From Ascaphus truei (Eukaryota; Chordata; Amphibia; Anura; Ascaphidae): a DNA stretch of 64,000 nt. The notes beneath the pieces are model-generated. The model was not told where the DNA came from. It worked only from the letters and a program-made list of their open reading frames with translations, and searched no databases. Where the stretch lies: positions 12,728,373-12,792,372 of the forward strand of contig CM071574.1 in assembly GCA_036426205.1 (NCBI GenBank), given 5' to 3'. Shown one piece after another: positions 12,019 to 23,825 of the stretch. Position numbers and translations under genes: made by a program. Position 1 is the stretch's first letter. Every line of letters starts with the position of its first letter.

Positions 12019-12358
12019 AAAATAATACATTTCATGTTTTGTATCAAGAATCCAGTTAATAATTTGTTTTATCACTTCAAATAAGGAATTCCAAGATGGG
12101 GGCTGAACTGATTCAGTTGAAACTTCTGGCAAATCTAAGTTAGGGTAGCGGAAAGGTACCCACAAAATGTTATAAAAATCGGTCAAGGCGTTTGGTCTGT
12201 GGGGAGAGAACACACGAACAAAGAGGTCACAATGTCTAGTAGAAGTCTCCACTTCACTCGCTGATCCAATTACATGAACGTATTACCTCTTTTATAGACA
12301 TGCGTTTTATTTAAATAGCACAAATTAAGTATGCCGCATTTAATGGTTACAATATTAA
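12019..12358. other. Unassigned repeat-like stretch left of solo LTR
   Basis: Contains ATAAAAATCGGTCAAGGCGTTTGG (near 12172), a phrase often seen in decayed retroelement or DNA-transposon tails. An 82-codon minus frame (12004-12252) is present but matches nothing I know. It may be the same inserted element that resumes at 13138, where a minus-strand frame of 111 codons (13220-13555) is found. Confidence 0.25.
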
Positions 12359-13137
12359 TGTTAGCAATCTCCTCAGGGAGACTCAGGGCGCGCAGCGCTA
12401 CCTCCGCTTACCTGCCTCCACAGGCCGTCAGCTCCTCCATCGCCGCAGGGTCCCTTCCGCCGCTCCTCCCCCTTCTCAGTAGCAGGCACGGGTCCTCCGT
12501 CCCGCGCGCACACATGTGTCCTCCTCCAAAGCTGCTCGCGTGCAAATGCAGCTTACAGAGCGCGTGCCCAGCATCCACTCTTCTACTTTCACTCCTGCTG
12601 TGAAGCTCGCCCCCGTACACTGCACGGGGGTAATCAGAGTACTACCAGTGCTCACCTGGGTTGTATCAGCCACACCAATCCAGAGAGGCTACCTGCAGTT
12701 CTCCTGACCCGCCCCATCAATGATTGGTCAGCCCAGCCTTATCTAGCATCTTTGAACCCTCACTCATCGCTCGACATAGTCTCTGTATGGAAGTGTTTGG
12801 TGTACTCTCGGTTACTACAGGTTTTGACACGGCTCGTACGAATACCCCCTTTGGCTCTCAACTTCGGCTCTCCTTGGACTACGAATTCTCTGGCATCCCA
12901 CAATCACGGCTTGGACTTCAACCTTCATCATCTCTCCGCTCCCTGACCTCGGCAAGGCAATCACTATTCTACTCCTATACCTGGTACCGGCAAGTATTGT
13001 CTACGTTACTTACATCTGGCCTGGCAACGCTTAATACCACACTCCGGACACGCTCCCTTTGCTGCGGGTGCGTGTATTCCTACCTCCCCCTTCAGCACAG
13101 GGGACGGGTCTGGTCTGCGGGCAGCACCGGCGTAACA
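12359..13137 (+). mobile_element. Solo LTR with ATTAA target duplication
   Basis: Begins TGTTAGCAATC and ends GGCGTAACA, so it has the TG...CA ends of an LTR. The same pentanucleotide ATTAA lies directly left (12354-12358) and right (13138-13142), a 5-bp target duplication. The interior is GC-rich and promoter-like, with GATTGGTCAG (a CCAAT box in reverse) at about 12723. Its ends differ from the TGTAGCC superfamily, so it is a separate LTR family. Open frames inside it, including one of 151 codons, are treated as chance. Confidence 0.8.
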
Positions 13138-13677
13138 ATTAATAACAATAAGCAAAATGTGGATACGTGCATAAAATAAAAATATACATTAGAAGAAAGA
13201 AGTAACTGTCCCAACGAGCTTAAAGTAGGAATACCTGGAAGGACATTGGTTTATACAGCAAGATTGGAGTGTGTCTAACATTTGTGTCCAAAAAATGGTG
13301 TACTTGCCCTGCACTTCCTGCTAGTTTTTCATTTTCAACGACAATATCTGCTACAGTAAGAATTTTCTGATGGTGCTGGATATTTGTATGACGGGATCTC
13401 CCATAAAACGTCGCTGCATCAATTTTCCTCCAAAGAGAGAGAAAATGCCTAACATCTGTCTGTTTAAAAAAATAAACAATGTGTAAATAAGTACCCAGTG
13501 CGAGGTTGTTCTGTGTCAGTGGTAAAAGAATCTGCACTGTCACATAATTGTACAATATCGCATTGCTTCTTCAAAATGGCACGCAGCCGTACGTCCACTT
13601 CTGTGGCATTGAAATAGATTCATGAAAGTGCCAAATGTGACTGTCAATAATATCAATTAATACTTTATAGTATAGTA

Positions 13678-14038
13678 CAGCGCTGCGCAAACTTTTTCAC
13701 ATGCGGCCCCCTTCCTGGGAGCCGCAGCATTTGCGTCCACCCTCCCCCGAAGGCACGGCTTCAAATGATGTTGCGGGTCACAGCATTTGACGCACGTTGC
13801 CATGGCGACGCGTGACGTCACATGACCCCGCGGCATCGTTTGACACCACGTTGCCATGGCGACGCGTCGCCGAAAACCCGGCTGACAGTAGGTAAGTGAA
13901 GTTTCAGAGGCCTCACGCCTCCCCTGGCATTAAATTAAATGCCTGGGGGAAGAGCGCGGGGCCTCTGTAAAAGCCTGCACCCCCCTGTAAATTGTCCTGC
14001 CCCCCTGGGGGGCGCACCCCCCAGTTTGCGCACCGCTG
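13678..14038. mobile_element. hAT-type MITE with exact 8-bp duplication
   Basis: Ends CAGCGCTGCGCAAAC and GTTTGCGCACCGCTG are inverted repeats. The octamer GTATAGTA is present on both sides (13670-13677 and 14039-14046). The interior is GC-rich and has two GTTGCCATGGCGACGCGT blocks. No transposase. Decayed relatives start at 48823 and 53433. Confidence 0.88.
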
Positions 14039-16234
14039 GTATAGTAGGTCCTTTTAGACATATATGCATTTTTTTTTTCATTTTCAGCAACACTTGACTT
14101 GTTTCTTTATACGGCTTTATGCCTAAATCCTCACATCTACTAGTCAGTGCCAATTGTAAACATAGATATACAGCATAAATGACAGATTTATAACCAGATT
14201 CTTACCATAAAGTAAATGAATCTGCCTTTAAGAAAGAAAGAAAATGTTTGTATGGCATACAGTAACTTAGCATGTATTTGCCGAAAGTCTAACTTTAGAA
14301 GCATTGAACTGACGGATCATTGCCTCTTCCATTTGGGCTTGACATGAAGTAGCTCTGGCATTTCCGTTCTCATTTTTATATTATAAACTGTATATCAAGT
14401 TTTTTTGCCTGTGCCAAATATACAGTATGAAGATTTGCTCTTTTCAAGTGCACATAACAATGTTTCTTGCTACAATTTGTGTTTGCTAACAAATATGGCA
14501 TCTCGTGAAGATAGGATAATCTGGTATTTTATTAATATTTTTATTAGTTTACATTTCTGGATCATAGTGTAAGTCTTTGGGGTTAAAAGTAACTAAAACA
14601 AGACATTTATATTGTGTTCATAAAACCTAATTCTTCCTTTGCTATATAAAAAAAACCCAGCTGGATTAACATTGGCATAAGTTAAATGTTTTGCAGTTGC
14701 ACAATAATAAACAGTTCTATTGGAAAAATTATATAAAACCACAATGAAAGCTATTTCACCTCCTGTTGTCTTGTTTTTATTTGTCATAATATGTTGTTGT
14801 TAACATAAAATACAAAGGAATTTACACATCACTTCTAGAGATCTGTTTTATGCATCCCAGTAAAATTGTTTGTAGTTGTTTTAAGGTTACATTTTTATGT
14901 GCTGTGGTAATTCTTGTTGTTTTGTAAACACATGAAGCACAGTATTAGCCTGTACACATTGGAACTTGCCTTTTAATGTAATATATTTTCATGCATATTG
15001 ATAGTGTGATGGGCATTCTTATCGTAGGTTGTCATCAAAAAAAGTTTACATAGGTATTCCATGGTTAATGATTTTCAGTAAACTTGACAAACTAGCAACA
15101 TTTCTACTTTTCCATTAAACCATCATTGGTTTTTAGATAAGGCCCCACAGAATCATATTGTCCCACTCAACTCTCAACCAGTTATCTCTCTGCCAATACG
15201 GAATTCTCTTACTTCTTGATTCCTCACACTGGAAACATCCATATCTTGGCACTTCCAGTCTTACAGGATTTAAAAGCACTAACAAAAATGTGCTCTGCGT
15301 GAGATACCGTATGAATATAAAGCTTTTCATGCAGTCATGAAGCATCTAGGATATGTAGGATTATTCCAATATAAATGTATCGTAGTTAAATTTGTAAAAA
15401 AAAAACATTATAAGCAAATGAAAAACTTCAGGAGGACTTTTGGAGAGACTGGAAGTCACAGGATAAATGTGGCAATCCTGATATCAAAAGAAACAATAAA
15501 CAATTTATAAGGATCTTATGTGCAGATTTTCAACCTATAAGAGAGCTTGATTTTTGATTACTTCTGCTTATATCATAATACATTACACTGTATTTACTCT
15601 TGTTGTTACTGTATATTTATAATGTTGCCATAGTTATGTCACTCTTGTATACACATTGCTTAAGTAGTACAGTATCTGCAGATTGCACCAAACATAGTCA
15701 GGATGGTAGCCTGCGAACCTCAGACCAGAACACACACAGACACAGGGCCCTGGTCAAGACTTAAGTCCTGGTCCCGGTAAAGCTGTCGGCAGGCCTGAGT
15801 GTAAATCTATAATACAGTCATATGCTGAAACTTGGGATGTGTTTTATTCTGGCTTCAGGGATTCCTTGTTCCTTTCACCACCTTCTTGGTTTTGTCATTC
15901 ACAAACTCTACCATCTCCTCAGCTGACCATCATCAACAGTCATGTGTATCACATGTATGTCATACAGCTTGCATACTCCTGGAACTTCTATACTCTTGGA
16001 AACAACGAACATCTGTCCTGTGTGTATCAAACAGGATTCAGGAACTACATGGCTTATAAATTAATGTCTCCTGGTTGACAACTGGAGGAGAAAATAGCAC
16101 CACATTTATCAATTAAAACATTTAGTTGTGTTAGCCCTGTCCTAAATATTGACCTGGAGTTTCTAATAAAGAAGCTGAACTTTTGAGCTCCCCTTTTATA
16201 TTTATTTATATAATATAAATTAGTTTTTCAGTAT

Positions 16235-16415
16235 TAGGTGATACCTTTTTATTTGGACTAACAATTTGTCATAGGACAAGCTTTCGTGAGTTCTCCTCTC
16301 TTCTTCAGGTCTGCAATACTGATATTTGTTCGTCCAAATAAATAAGGTATCATCTAATACTGAAAAACTCATTTATTCTGCACTGTCGCAACTGGACTAA
16401 CATGGCTATTTCCGT
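16235..16415. repeat. Interspersed repeat with inverted TATTAGGTGATACC blocks
   Basis: TATTAGGTGATACCTTTTTA near the left is mirrored by AAGGTATCATCTAATAC near the right. Between them is GACAAGCTTTCGTGAGTTC, and GCAACTGGACTAACATGGCT follows. It is the same family as 6515-6645. The superfamily was not identified. Confidence 0.55.
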
Positions 16416-16917
16416 TATATATATATATATGTCTCTGAGCTATACCCTCTGATTGTTACTTCTCTCTTTCTAGGGCCAGATCCACATTCAGTAGGTCCAT
16501 TACTGATTTATCGAGATGCTAAGTGTAAAGGCCGTCAGTGCTAAAAAGATGCAAAAGAGACATTTCCCCCTAAGTAATACCTCATATCCACAAAGGTCTG
16601 TTATAGTTAAAGCAACATGTTAGAGAGAGAGGTAACTTTTATATCATTAAAACAGCAATCACCTCCAGAAGAGTTAATGAGTTGAACTCATACATTGGTA
16701 TGGCCTTCCCTTTCAAAATAAAACGTAGTGTTAAAAATAATATTTGTAATCTTTAGAGTCTGAGGTTATTATGATATGCTCAGACTGCACAACACTCCGC
16801 AGAAAGCTCCATTCCTTGCTATATAACCTGGTTTTATTTATTTTTGAAACAGTGTTACGGGCGAATATTTTTAAACAATTGAGAATGTGCATGCCATGAA
16901 TATTGGGGTAATATTTG

Positions 16918-17587
16918 GAGATGGGCGATTTGGATCCACCGCGGATTCCCACGAATCAGGGTCAAAAAGGGCGATGCGTCTTTCCGGGTTTTTTTTGTCA
17001 CCGACAATTGAGGATTGTATAAATCTGTAGATTGTACTCTTAGGCCTCGGCCAGGGTAGCGCTGAGCGAGCGGGCGCGCTCACGCTGGCTTCGATGAAAC
17101 ACATTGAGGCAATGTGTGTGGCCAGCGTGAGCGAGCGCCTGCGACTGCTCGACGCTTAGCTGCTTGCAGAACAAGCAAAGTTGAATTTGCCGCTCGCAAG
17201 CGCGTCACGTGAGCGGTTCGCTCAATGAGGGCGAACCAGCTCCGTGATGTCGTGACCGCGCCCCCAGGCGAGCGCGCACCTAGCCGGCCACAAATCGCCC
17301 GGCCGAGCAGGGCGCAGTTCATGAGCGCCAGCGCGCCCGTTCCCTGCCTGCCCGCAGCCTTAGAATCTTCCATGGAATCCGCGGATATTACTCTTACAAT
17401 TCTCAATTAGAATCCTCCAGCGGTTTGCGGAATCTGCGGATTGGATTCAACTACGGTTTTGGATTAATCTGCACGGATTGAAACTGGAACAATCCACTGA
17501 CGGATTTTACACCGCGGAATGGATTTTGTATGGAAAGCTCAGGGAAATTCTGCGAAACAAAGTTTGACACTTTTTCACCCATCTCTA
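16918..17587. mobile_element. GAGATGGGCGA MITE, copy 1 (interrupted)
   Basis: The left end GAGATGGGCGATTT is mirrored by TTTTTCACCCATCTCTAG at the right. Internal sequence contains many CCGCGGATT and AATCCGC motifs. It is interrupted by a GC-rich element at 17043-17359. A second copy is at 39308-39692. A TA-type target duplication is possible but not certain. Confidence 0.6.
17043..17359. mobile_element. GC-rich PIF/Harbinger-like MITE nested in another MITE
   Basis: Ends GGCCTCGGCCAGGGT and ...CTGCCCGCAGCC are imperfect inverted repeats. TTA lies on both sides (17040-17042 and 17360-17362), the 3-bp duplication typical of PIF/Harbinger elements. The interior is dense in CpG and GCGC. The superfamily call rests on duplication length and terminus only. 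Confidence 0.55.
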
Positions 17588-17953
17588 GTACTATTACATA
17601 ATACAGTAGCTGAAATATATAAAATAGTTTGTGCCTATATTGAGAGAAGTATGTATGTGATTCTCCAACACCGTGTTTACATTCTGATTACCTAGTTATA
17701 TATCACCCAAATAATGTTGTTACCAAAGCAGTTGACAACTGCATGATATCAAGATTTCAGGTTTTGACATGATGTCATACATTTTCATTTGCAAACTTAT
17801 ATATAAATTAGATTTGAGACGTGGGGTGGTAACAGAATTATATTTAGATTAATGAATACAGAAATATTGGCCAGTTTCAAAGGAAACTGTTGACTAATAT
17901 GTTTGACCCAGTATCTTAGTGTTTCCACTCCCACTTGACTTTAATGGAATATG

Positions 17954-18129
17954 CCGGGGTGGCCAACTCCAGTCCTCAAGGGCTATTAACAGGTCAGGTT
18001 TTCAGGATATCTCTGCTTCAGCCCAGGTGGCTCAATCAGTGGCTCAGTCTTTGATTGAGCAACCTGGGCTGAAGCAGGGATATCTAGAAAACCTGATCTC
18101 TTGGTGGTCCTTTGAGTTGGCCACCCCTG
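17954..18129. mobile_element. hAT-type palindromic MITE, copy 2
   Basis: Ends CCGGGGTGGCCAACTCC and GTTGGCCACCCCTG. The two halves are complementary around a centre near 18045. No clear 8-bp duplication remains. Open frames crossing it on both strands are products of the palindrome. Confidence 0.75.
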
Positions 18130-18559
18130 TACAGCACGCTGTTCAAATAGAAGTAAAGTCACTGTCTGTTTCTCTCTCATTACAAGATGAGCACCAGGAT
18201 TTAAAGAGTCTTATTTCGGACGCTTATGTTTCTTTCTGCAAACACTGATTTTAAAACAGTTTTTACTGTTAATGAAATTAAAGTTCACTCTTAATCATTT
18301 TCCTCTTAGCTTAACAGGGGCCCGGTTGTCTGCCAAACATCATCACCACCAGATCAAATGAATCCCGTTGGTGTGCTTGTTCTATAACATTTCAATCACT
18401 CAACATTATTATTGGTAACCACATAACTTCTTACAGAGAATACACGTACCATTTAATTGCTTTGCGGTATTTCCTTTCACTGGACCATATTTCCCCTATG
18501 TTTAGTAAAAGTAATATGCTTTTACCTAAACTTCGGTCCCACGCTCCTAATTTTTCTTA

Positions 18560-19105
18560 GATTTGTATATATGTATATCTTTATTTATATAGCCCCATCC
18601 AGGAACATAGAGTTTCACAGCAAGAATACACATAACATAATAATCTAATTCTCTACTCTTTTTGTGTCTGAAGCCTTCTCCCACCTTAACCTTTCTCACT
18701 GACTGCCCCACACCTCTGGAATGCTCTTCCCCTCAATACCCGACTAGCACCCTCTCTATCCACCTTTAAGGAAGCATATGAGTAGCTCTGTGGCTGATAC
18801 TTTACACCTCATACATAAACCTTGGCCCCTTGTAGACGCACTTACCAGAACACCCTCCTACTGTCTCTGTACGTTCTTCCGACTTTTATGTCTGAAGCAC
18901 TTCTTCCCATCATGTGTTATTTATATTATTTGTTATTTATATGATAATGTAACTTGTATTACTGCTGTGAAGCGCTATGTACACTAATGGCGCTATATAA
19001 ATAAAGATATACATACATACATAACACACAATGGAAATAAGCACTTCAGACATAAAACAATAGGGAAAGGAGCCTGCCCCAAAGAGCTTACAATCTAAGT
19101 TTTCC
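18560..19105 (+). mobile_element. LINE 3' end with relict RT C-terminus
   Basis: Contains CCCCACACCTCTGGAATGCTC, whose second frame reads APHLWNALP, followed by a region matching the 33950-34560 copy. It ends with GTGAAGCGCTATGTACACTAATGGCGCTATATAAATAAAG and a short (ATAC)n tail. The block next to 18700 has lost the segment between CACCTTTAAG and GAAGCATATG. Reverse-oriented fragments of the same family flank it (18575-18620 and 19030-19105), so this is a small nest of insertions. Confidence 0.65.
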
Positions 19106-19427
19106 ATGCAACTCGTCCTTTCCTAATGCTGTGTCAACATAGTAGCAACATTATACCCAGACCTGTTTAGGGCCTCATTTGAACCTTGATCTTCTTTAAG
19201 TACTGTATAACAGGAAAATTAAATGTTCTGTTTGCTGCGCATCCTTTCTGACCTTGGCTGTTACGTATTATTAGTCACATTTTTACTAAGTATACTTGAT
19301 GACCCACTACAAGCCATCAAATGTTATTGCTAAATTTATTTTAAATATGAGACTATAGCCATAACTTAAATCAATAGGGTTTAGATTATATACGATACAT
19401 AATTCTTAAATAATATTGATTACAGTA

Positions 19428-20176
19428 TGTAACGGTGTTTCCCCCACCCGGTAGGAGATGTGGCAATTACGAATCGTGTGATGCATGATACCTGCTGGTA
19501 ACAGGAGGGAGGAGTAATCCGTCGGTGGTAGTGGGGACACAGGACTAGGCTTCTGGGGTTCATACCCTACATATCTCTTTAGCAGTGCAGTGCAGTGCCT
19601 CCTTCTGCCGTAGGCTCCAGGAACTGAAGATGATCTCCCATGGAATAACTATTACCTCTCCCTCTTAGTAAGGTCACGCACCAGGCGGGAGGTATATGCA
19701 AACAGAAACGGTTTATTACTCTTGTGTACAGTACAGGAACAACGGCAGACTTCTGTCTGATACAGTCTCACAGCTACCACTGAAGGTTGGTCTCTGGACC
19801 ACCACTACAGGCCAAGGGCACCCGCAGTCATCCTAGCTCTTCCCTGCCTCCCTAGCAGAGACAGAGGTATGATCCACACTCACTCTCCCCCGAAGGGAAG
19901 AGGACTGGAGAAGGCCAATAATCAGCCTCTCTAATGTGTAACCTGCCTTCCTCAAGTGGGGAAAAGCACTACGAATGTGGGCATTATCTTCTCTTAAGTA
20001 CTGCCAAGAGGAGGGCACCAGGTCTGTCTCATGATTGGTCATGCCCAGGCCTGCTGTCACTCAAGTGCAGTACCAAGGAGGGTGAAAACCCCATATCAAC
20101 TACTGGCAACCTGATTGTACCAGGGTTTACTGCCAGCTCAAGTTCAGAATAGTAGCCATCAGGTGATCTGGCTACA
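19428..20176 (-). mobile_element. Solo LTR, TGTAGCC superfamily, minus strand
   Basis: On the minus strand the block starts TGTAGCCAGATCACC and ends GGGGGAAACACCGTTACA, matching the ends of the other LTRs in this window. The shared internal motif is present as CAGTGCCTCC on the + strand at 19593-19602, about 165 bases from the LTR 3' end. A TTTATT (AATAAA in LTR orientation) occurs near 19713. The flanks AGTA and ATTA are at best a mutated 4-bp duplication. Confidence 0.65.
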
Positions 20177-20719
20177 ATTATATGAAAGAAATTAATTTAA
20201 AAAAATCTAAAGGAGTTTGCTGTCCCTACTGAGTGCTCTTAATGATTAGAAGATTTGACATACACGTAGCACATGTATAAGGCTGTAAAAGTTCAGTGCT
20301 TACTGTAGATCAGTCAAAAAACAAATAACCATGTAATTAACATTTGACCATCAAGCTGCCCATTTTTACATTTCATTTAACTATTATTTTCTCCCTTCAT
20401 GGGTCGATTCACTAGACACACTAACATTGATTATGTAATTTAGCATAACAAGTGCCTACTTTAGATCATTTAATTTACACATTTCTACTAAGGAGAGTTG
20501 TCATTAGACAAATATTATGGGATCTAAATAATCCAGTAGGCAAATATGTTCTTATTTTGTTTTAAGTAATTTTGGCAAGTAATAATCGTTCAAGCAAAAG
20601 TCAAACTATGGCAGGTATTCTGCAGATAATTAACATTTAGTTAAATATAACAATTGTTTGGATGAAAACTAGTTAAAACTTCAGAAGAAAACATCATATT
20701 TAGCACTTCAATGTTAATC

Positions 20720-21080
20720 CCATTGATCTGAAACCCTTCCAGGGTTTTCCTGGAATTTGTAGACAAAATCCGATCCCCACACCACAATCCATCTGTGGCT
20801 TGGGTACTAAAAAAACCTTAGTGAATAAATTTGAATCTGCCATTAAATTCATTGTGCCCAGATTTTTTTTCTATCACGGAAAATCCATTCTATGTATTTT
20901 GGATTTTAACATATCCGCAAAACGGATTCACAATTTTAACATATCCACGGAATGTAGTATTTTAGTAGTGTTTCCAATTGTATATATATCTACCTCAAAC
21001 CTCCCAACAAATAAATTAGGGAGAGGTGCCTGTGCTGAGAAAGGAGCATACCCCAAGGTACCATGGGAGATATGCAAAGT
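20720..21080. repeat. Unclassified interspersed repeat (AATCCG type)
   Basis: Contains AAAATCCGATCC, CCGCAAAACGGATTC and then TTGTATATATATCTACCTCAAACCTCC...AATTAGGGAGAG. A closely similar run of blocks is found at 60070-60260, so this is a repeat family with at least two copies here. It shares the AATCCG flavour of the GAGATGGGCGA MITEs. Confidence 0.45.
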
Positions 21081-23653
21081 AAATTTAAATTAGTCACATC
21101 CCACACATCCTAAAAAGCAGTCTATAAATACTATATTATGTTAACAATCATAAAGCACATAGTGACTGGATTAGTGGTGTCAAACCCAACAGCACTAGAA
21201 CCCACAACCACTGCTTCTGGGCATCAGCTCTAGTAGTGTGAGCTAAACCAGCTTCTGGGTACCACTACTTTTACTGTAACTGTCTATTAGCATACTGTAT
21301 CTTGAATGGATATCTATTTTGATGATTGTAACCTTGAAAGGACTTCAAGCACAAAGTAAATAATATGTACTGAGGGCTATGAGTTACTGAGGCCAGGTGA
21401 AACGAAATAAAACACAGGTTTTCTGACATACACACGTAAAAACAAAGTGAAGCACAGCAAATACAGCAGATGCAGAGAGAAAGTAATATAACAAAGTGAG
21501 CTGGTGACTTGAATTAGTGCTTCTAATCTTATGAAAAGAAAAAGACAGTGGGCAATATATACTAAGCCATATTCTTCCATAAGACACCTTCAGTGCTGGA
21601 ATACATTACAGCCTATTCAAATAAATGGACTGTAAGGTGTCTTCCTGTGCCAGGAGGTGTCTCATGGCAGAACACTGCTTATTAGTTTGGTCCTCTATCC
21701 CAGAACAGTGTAAAGTGCTTTGTACAGGTATGAACACTCAGTGAGAAGTAGAACTCAAAAGTATGCTGTGACAGTGGTGCTATCCATCAGCTGGTTTTGC
21801 TCACACTGCTATAGCTGCTGCCCAGAGTAGTAGTGGTTATAAATTATAATCCTGTTGGGTCTAACACTACTCCAGTCATTAGGTGCCTTAGGCTTGTCAA
21901 CTCGGTATAGTTCTTATGGACTTTTAAATATACAAACAAACAAGAGGACATAGGTTGTCTCCCAAAGATCCCTTTTGTGTGCTGCACAACAAGGCTGCTA
22001 TATATAATAGGGGTGTAATACTCCCTGACAGATTGTCTGATAAGCTGTATGGGGTACAGTAAGTAACCGCTCCCAACACTGTGGGCGGACAGTTACCAGT
22101 AAAAGCCTGACATAGGCAAAACAATAAAGTTTTATTAAATTCAAAGAACAGCGGCGCATAATCAAATACCATAAAAACAGTTAAAACACAAGGTAATGGG
22201 TAGCACTAGAAGGGAGTGGAATAGTTATTCCAATAATATATGTATCTAGTTAACCCTAATGGTGGTGACTTAGTTCAAGGTGTGGGGTAGGGTGGGAGGT
22301 ATCTATGAATGACAGGGGGAACTCATAGTAGTGCTGTGCATATCGGTATTTAAATAGCCTCTGGAGCATTCAGCTATGTGCCATGAAAATATAAGTCCCC
22401 CTAAATGGAGCCTCCTTTCCCTAAATAGGTAACAGGGTGTGTATAGCAGGTAAATAACAATAGGATGGCAGAGTGCAATAGACACAACATACAATATGGT
22501 AGTGGCATAGTCTAACTACAAATGTAGTGTCCCAATTGCAAATGTGGTAGCTTGAAATCTACTCACAGTACTCATTGCACACAGATAAGGTCGCTGTGAT
22601 GCCTGCCACAAAATTCTGCTTAAATCAACACACACCCTCTCCCCCCAGTACACCGGAACAGTCTCACCCGTGACTTCCGACGTCAACGCGATGACGTCAT
22701 CCCGATCTCCTACCTTGAGAAAGCGCCAGCCCCCGAGCGCGAACCGTACGTCGGGATGAATCCCCCCTCCCCCAGACCCCCCAATTCACAGAATTAAGCC
22801 GTTGAAAGGAACTGCCCAATCTGCATCAGATTTAAATTCCAAGTAAAACAATTGGCCATCTCTACCCATTGTGTTAAAAATAAAATAAAAGCACTGAAAT
22901 GTTATTAATCCCACTAAATAAAGCACTTTACTAAATCGTTCAAGTCAGTCTGTTACACACTGCCCATTGCCTGGGCTATCTTCACAGCATTACTCCGCAC
23001 AAGCAAGCAGATACAGTACAATATCACATGGACATTCATTCTCATGTTATATCCATAACTCATCAAAATAAGTTGTATGCATACTTACTGCATGACTGTG
23101 TACATACAGTATCTGTGTGCTAGACCAAGAATTAATAAAAGAATACAGTGCATATTTAGTATTTTACACAAATTCCACAACTATTCAATTCATCTTATTT
23201 CTGTTTGTAAAAATGCACTATTTTCCTAAGAAACTGTTCAGGCTTTGTTAAAATTAAATATGCAATCCAATAATGTAAGTCCAGAATGAGATGATTATTA
23301 GCTGCTTTTACAGATGGAAACATGTTTTATTTTAGGAAACTAATAAGGCTGGCCTGATTATGTTTATTTGGATTGTGCTGTGTAAGAAAATACTGAGAAA
23401 AAGCTACTGATTTCATCTTTGTCAGGGAAAAATTATTATAAGTGAGCATGCAGTATACGCCAATGTATTGAAATGGAATATATATACATATGGAATCCAC
23501 TGCATCAGAAAAAATGTGTAACACTCTGTACTGTGCTAACTAAATAGATGTAGAAGCTTGTCGTGCAAAGGAGATTGAAAATGCCATCATGGAGCAATAG
23601 TGCAATATTAAAAAGAGACATGTTACTAATTCATGTTGTTATTGTTTTAATAG

Positions 23654-23825
23654 GATTGTCATCAATGCATCTGTGAACCTCATGTCAACACAAAGCTTGG
23701 GAATTGTGTTTGGACCGACTCTTCTCGGACCAGAAAAAGACACAGGAAACATGGCAGTTTGTATGATATACCAAAGCCAAATAGTTGAATTTATGTTAAT
23801 GGAATTTGATAACTTATTCTATTAA
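23654..23825 (+). CDS. ARHGAP15: ARHGAP15-like RhoGAP, terminal coding exon
   Basis: This is the last coding exon of a Rho GTPase-activating protein that, by family knowledge, stimulates GTP hydrolysis on Rac-type GTPases at the membrane through a PH plus RhoGAP architecture. The exon starts after TAG at 23651-23653; its first base completes a codon begun in the previous exon. From 23655 it encodes 56 residues, then TAA at 23823-23825. The translation contains NLMSTQSLGIVFGPTLL, the signature helix of RhoGAP domains, followed by a GNMAV...IYQSQIVEFML segment. This matches the conserved end of the ARHGAP15/12/27/9 subfamily, and the MSTQSLGIVFGP wording favours ARHGAP15. The protein ends soon after the domain (FDNLFY), giving a slightly shorter, less acidic tail than I recall for mammals. 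There are no stops or frameshifts. It is not an isolated pseudogene, because the acceptor is intact and there is no poly(A) tract right behind the stop. Confidence 0.87.

Larger units (their letters stand above)
1..23653 (+). other. ARHGAP15: Last intron of ARHGAP15-like gene (partial)
   Basis: This stretch is upstream of the terminal coding exon at 23654 and ends in a pyrimidine-containing acceptor with TAG at 23651-23653. No other RhoGAP or PH exon was recognised in any frame, so it is read as one intron, or the 3' part of one, extending left of the window. ARHGAP15 has very long introns in other vertebrates (established knowledge). The intron carries many separately listed repeats. The unlisted stretches, for example 250-3200, 4700-5900, 14050-16200 and 20200-23500, are AT-rich and show no gene or repeat I can name. 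Confidence 0.7.

Noticed and set aside
12724..13179. 151-codon + frame
   Set aside because: Lies almost entirely inside the solo LTR at 12359-13137 and runs past its end; low-complexity Ser/Leu/Arg composition.
17080..17410. GC-rich frames suggesting an exon or CpG-island promoter
   Set aside because: The block has inverted ends and TTA duplications, so it is a nested MITE; frames on both strands reflect the GC bias.
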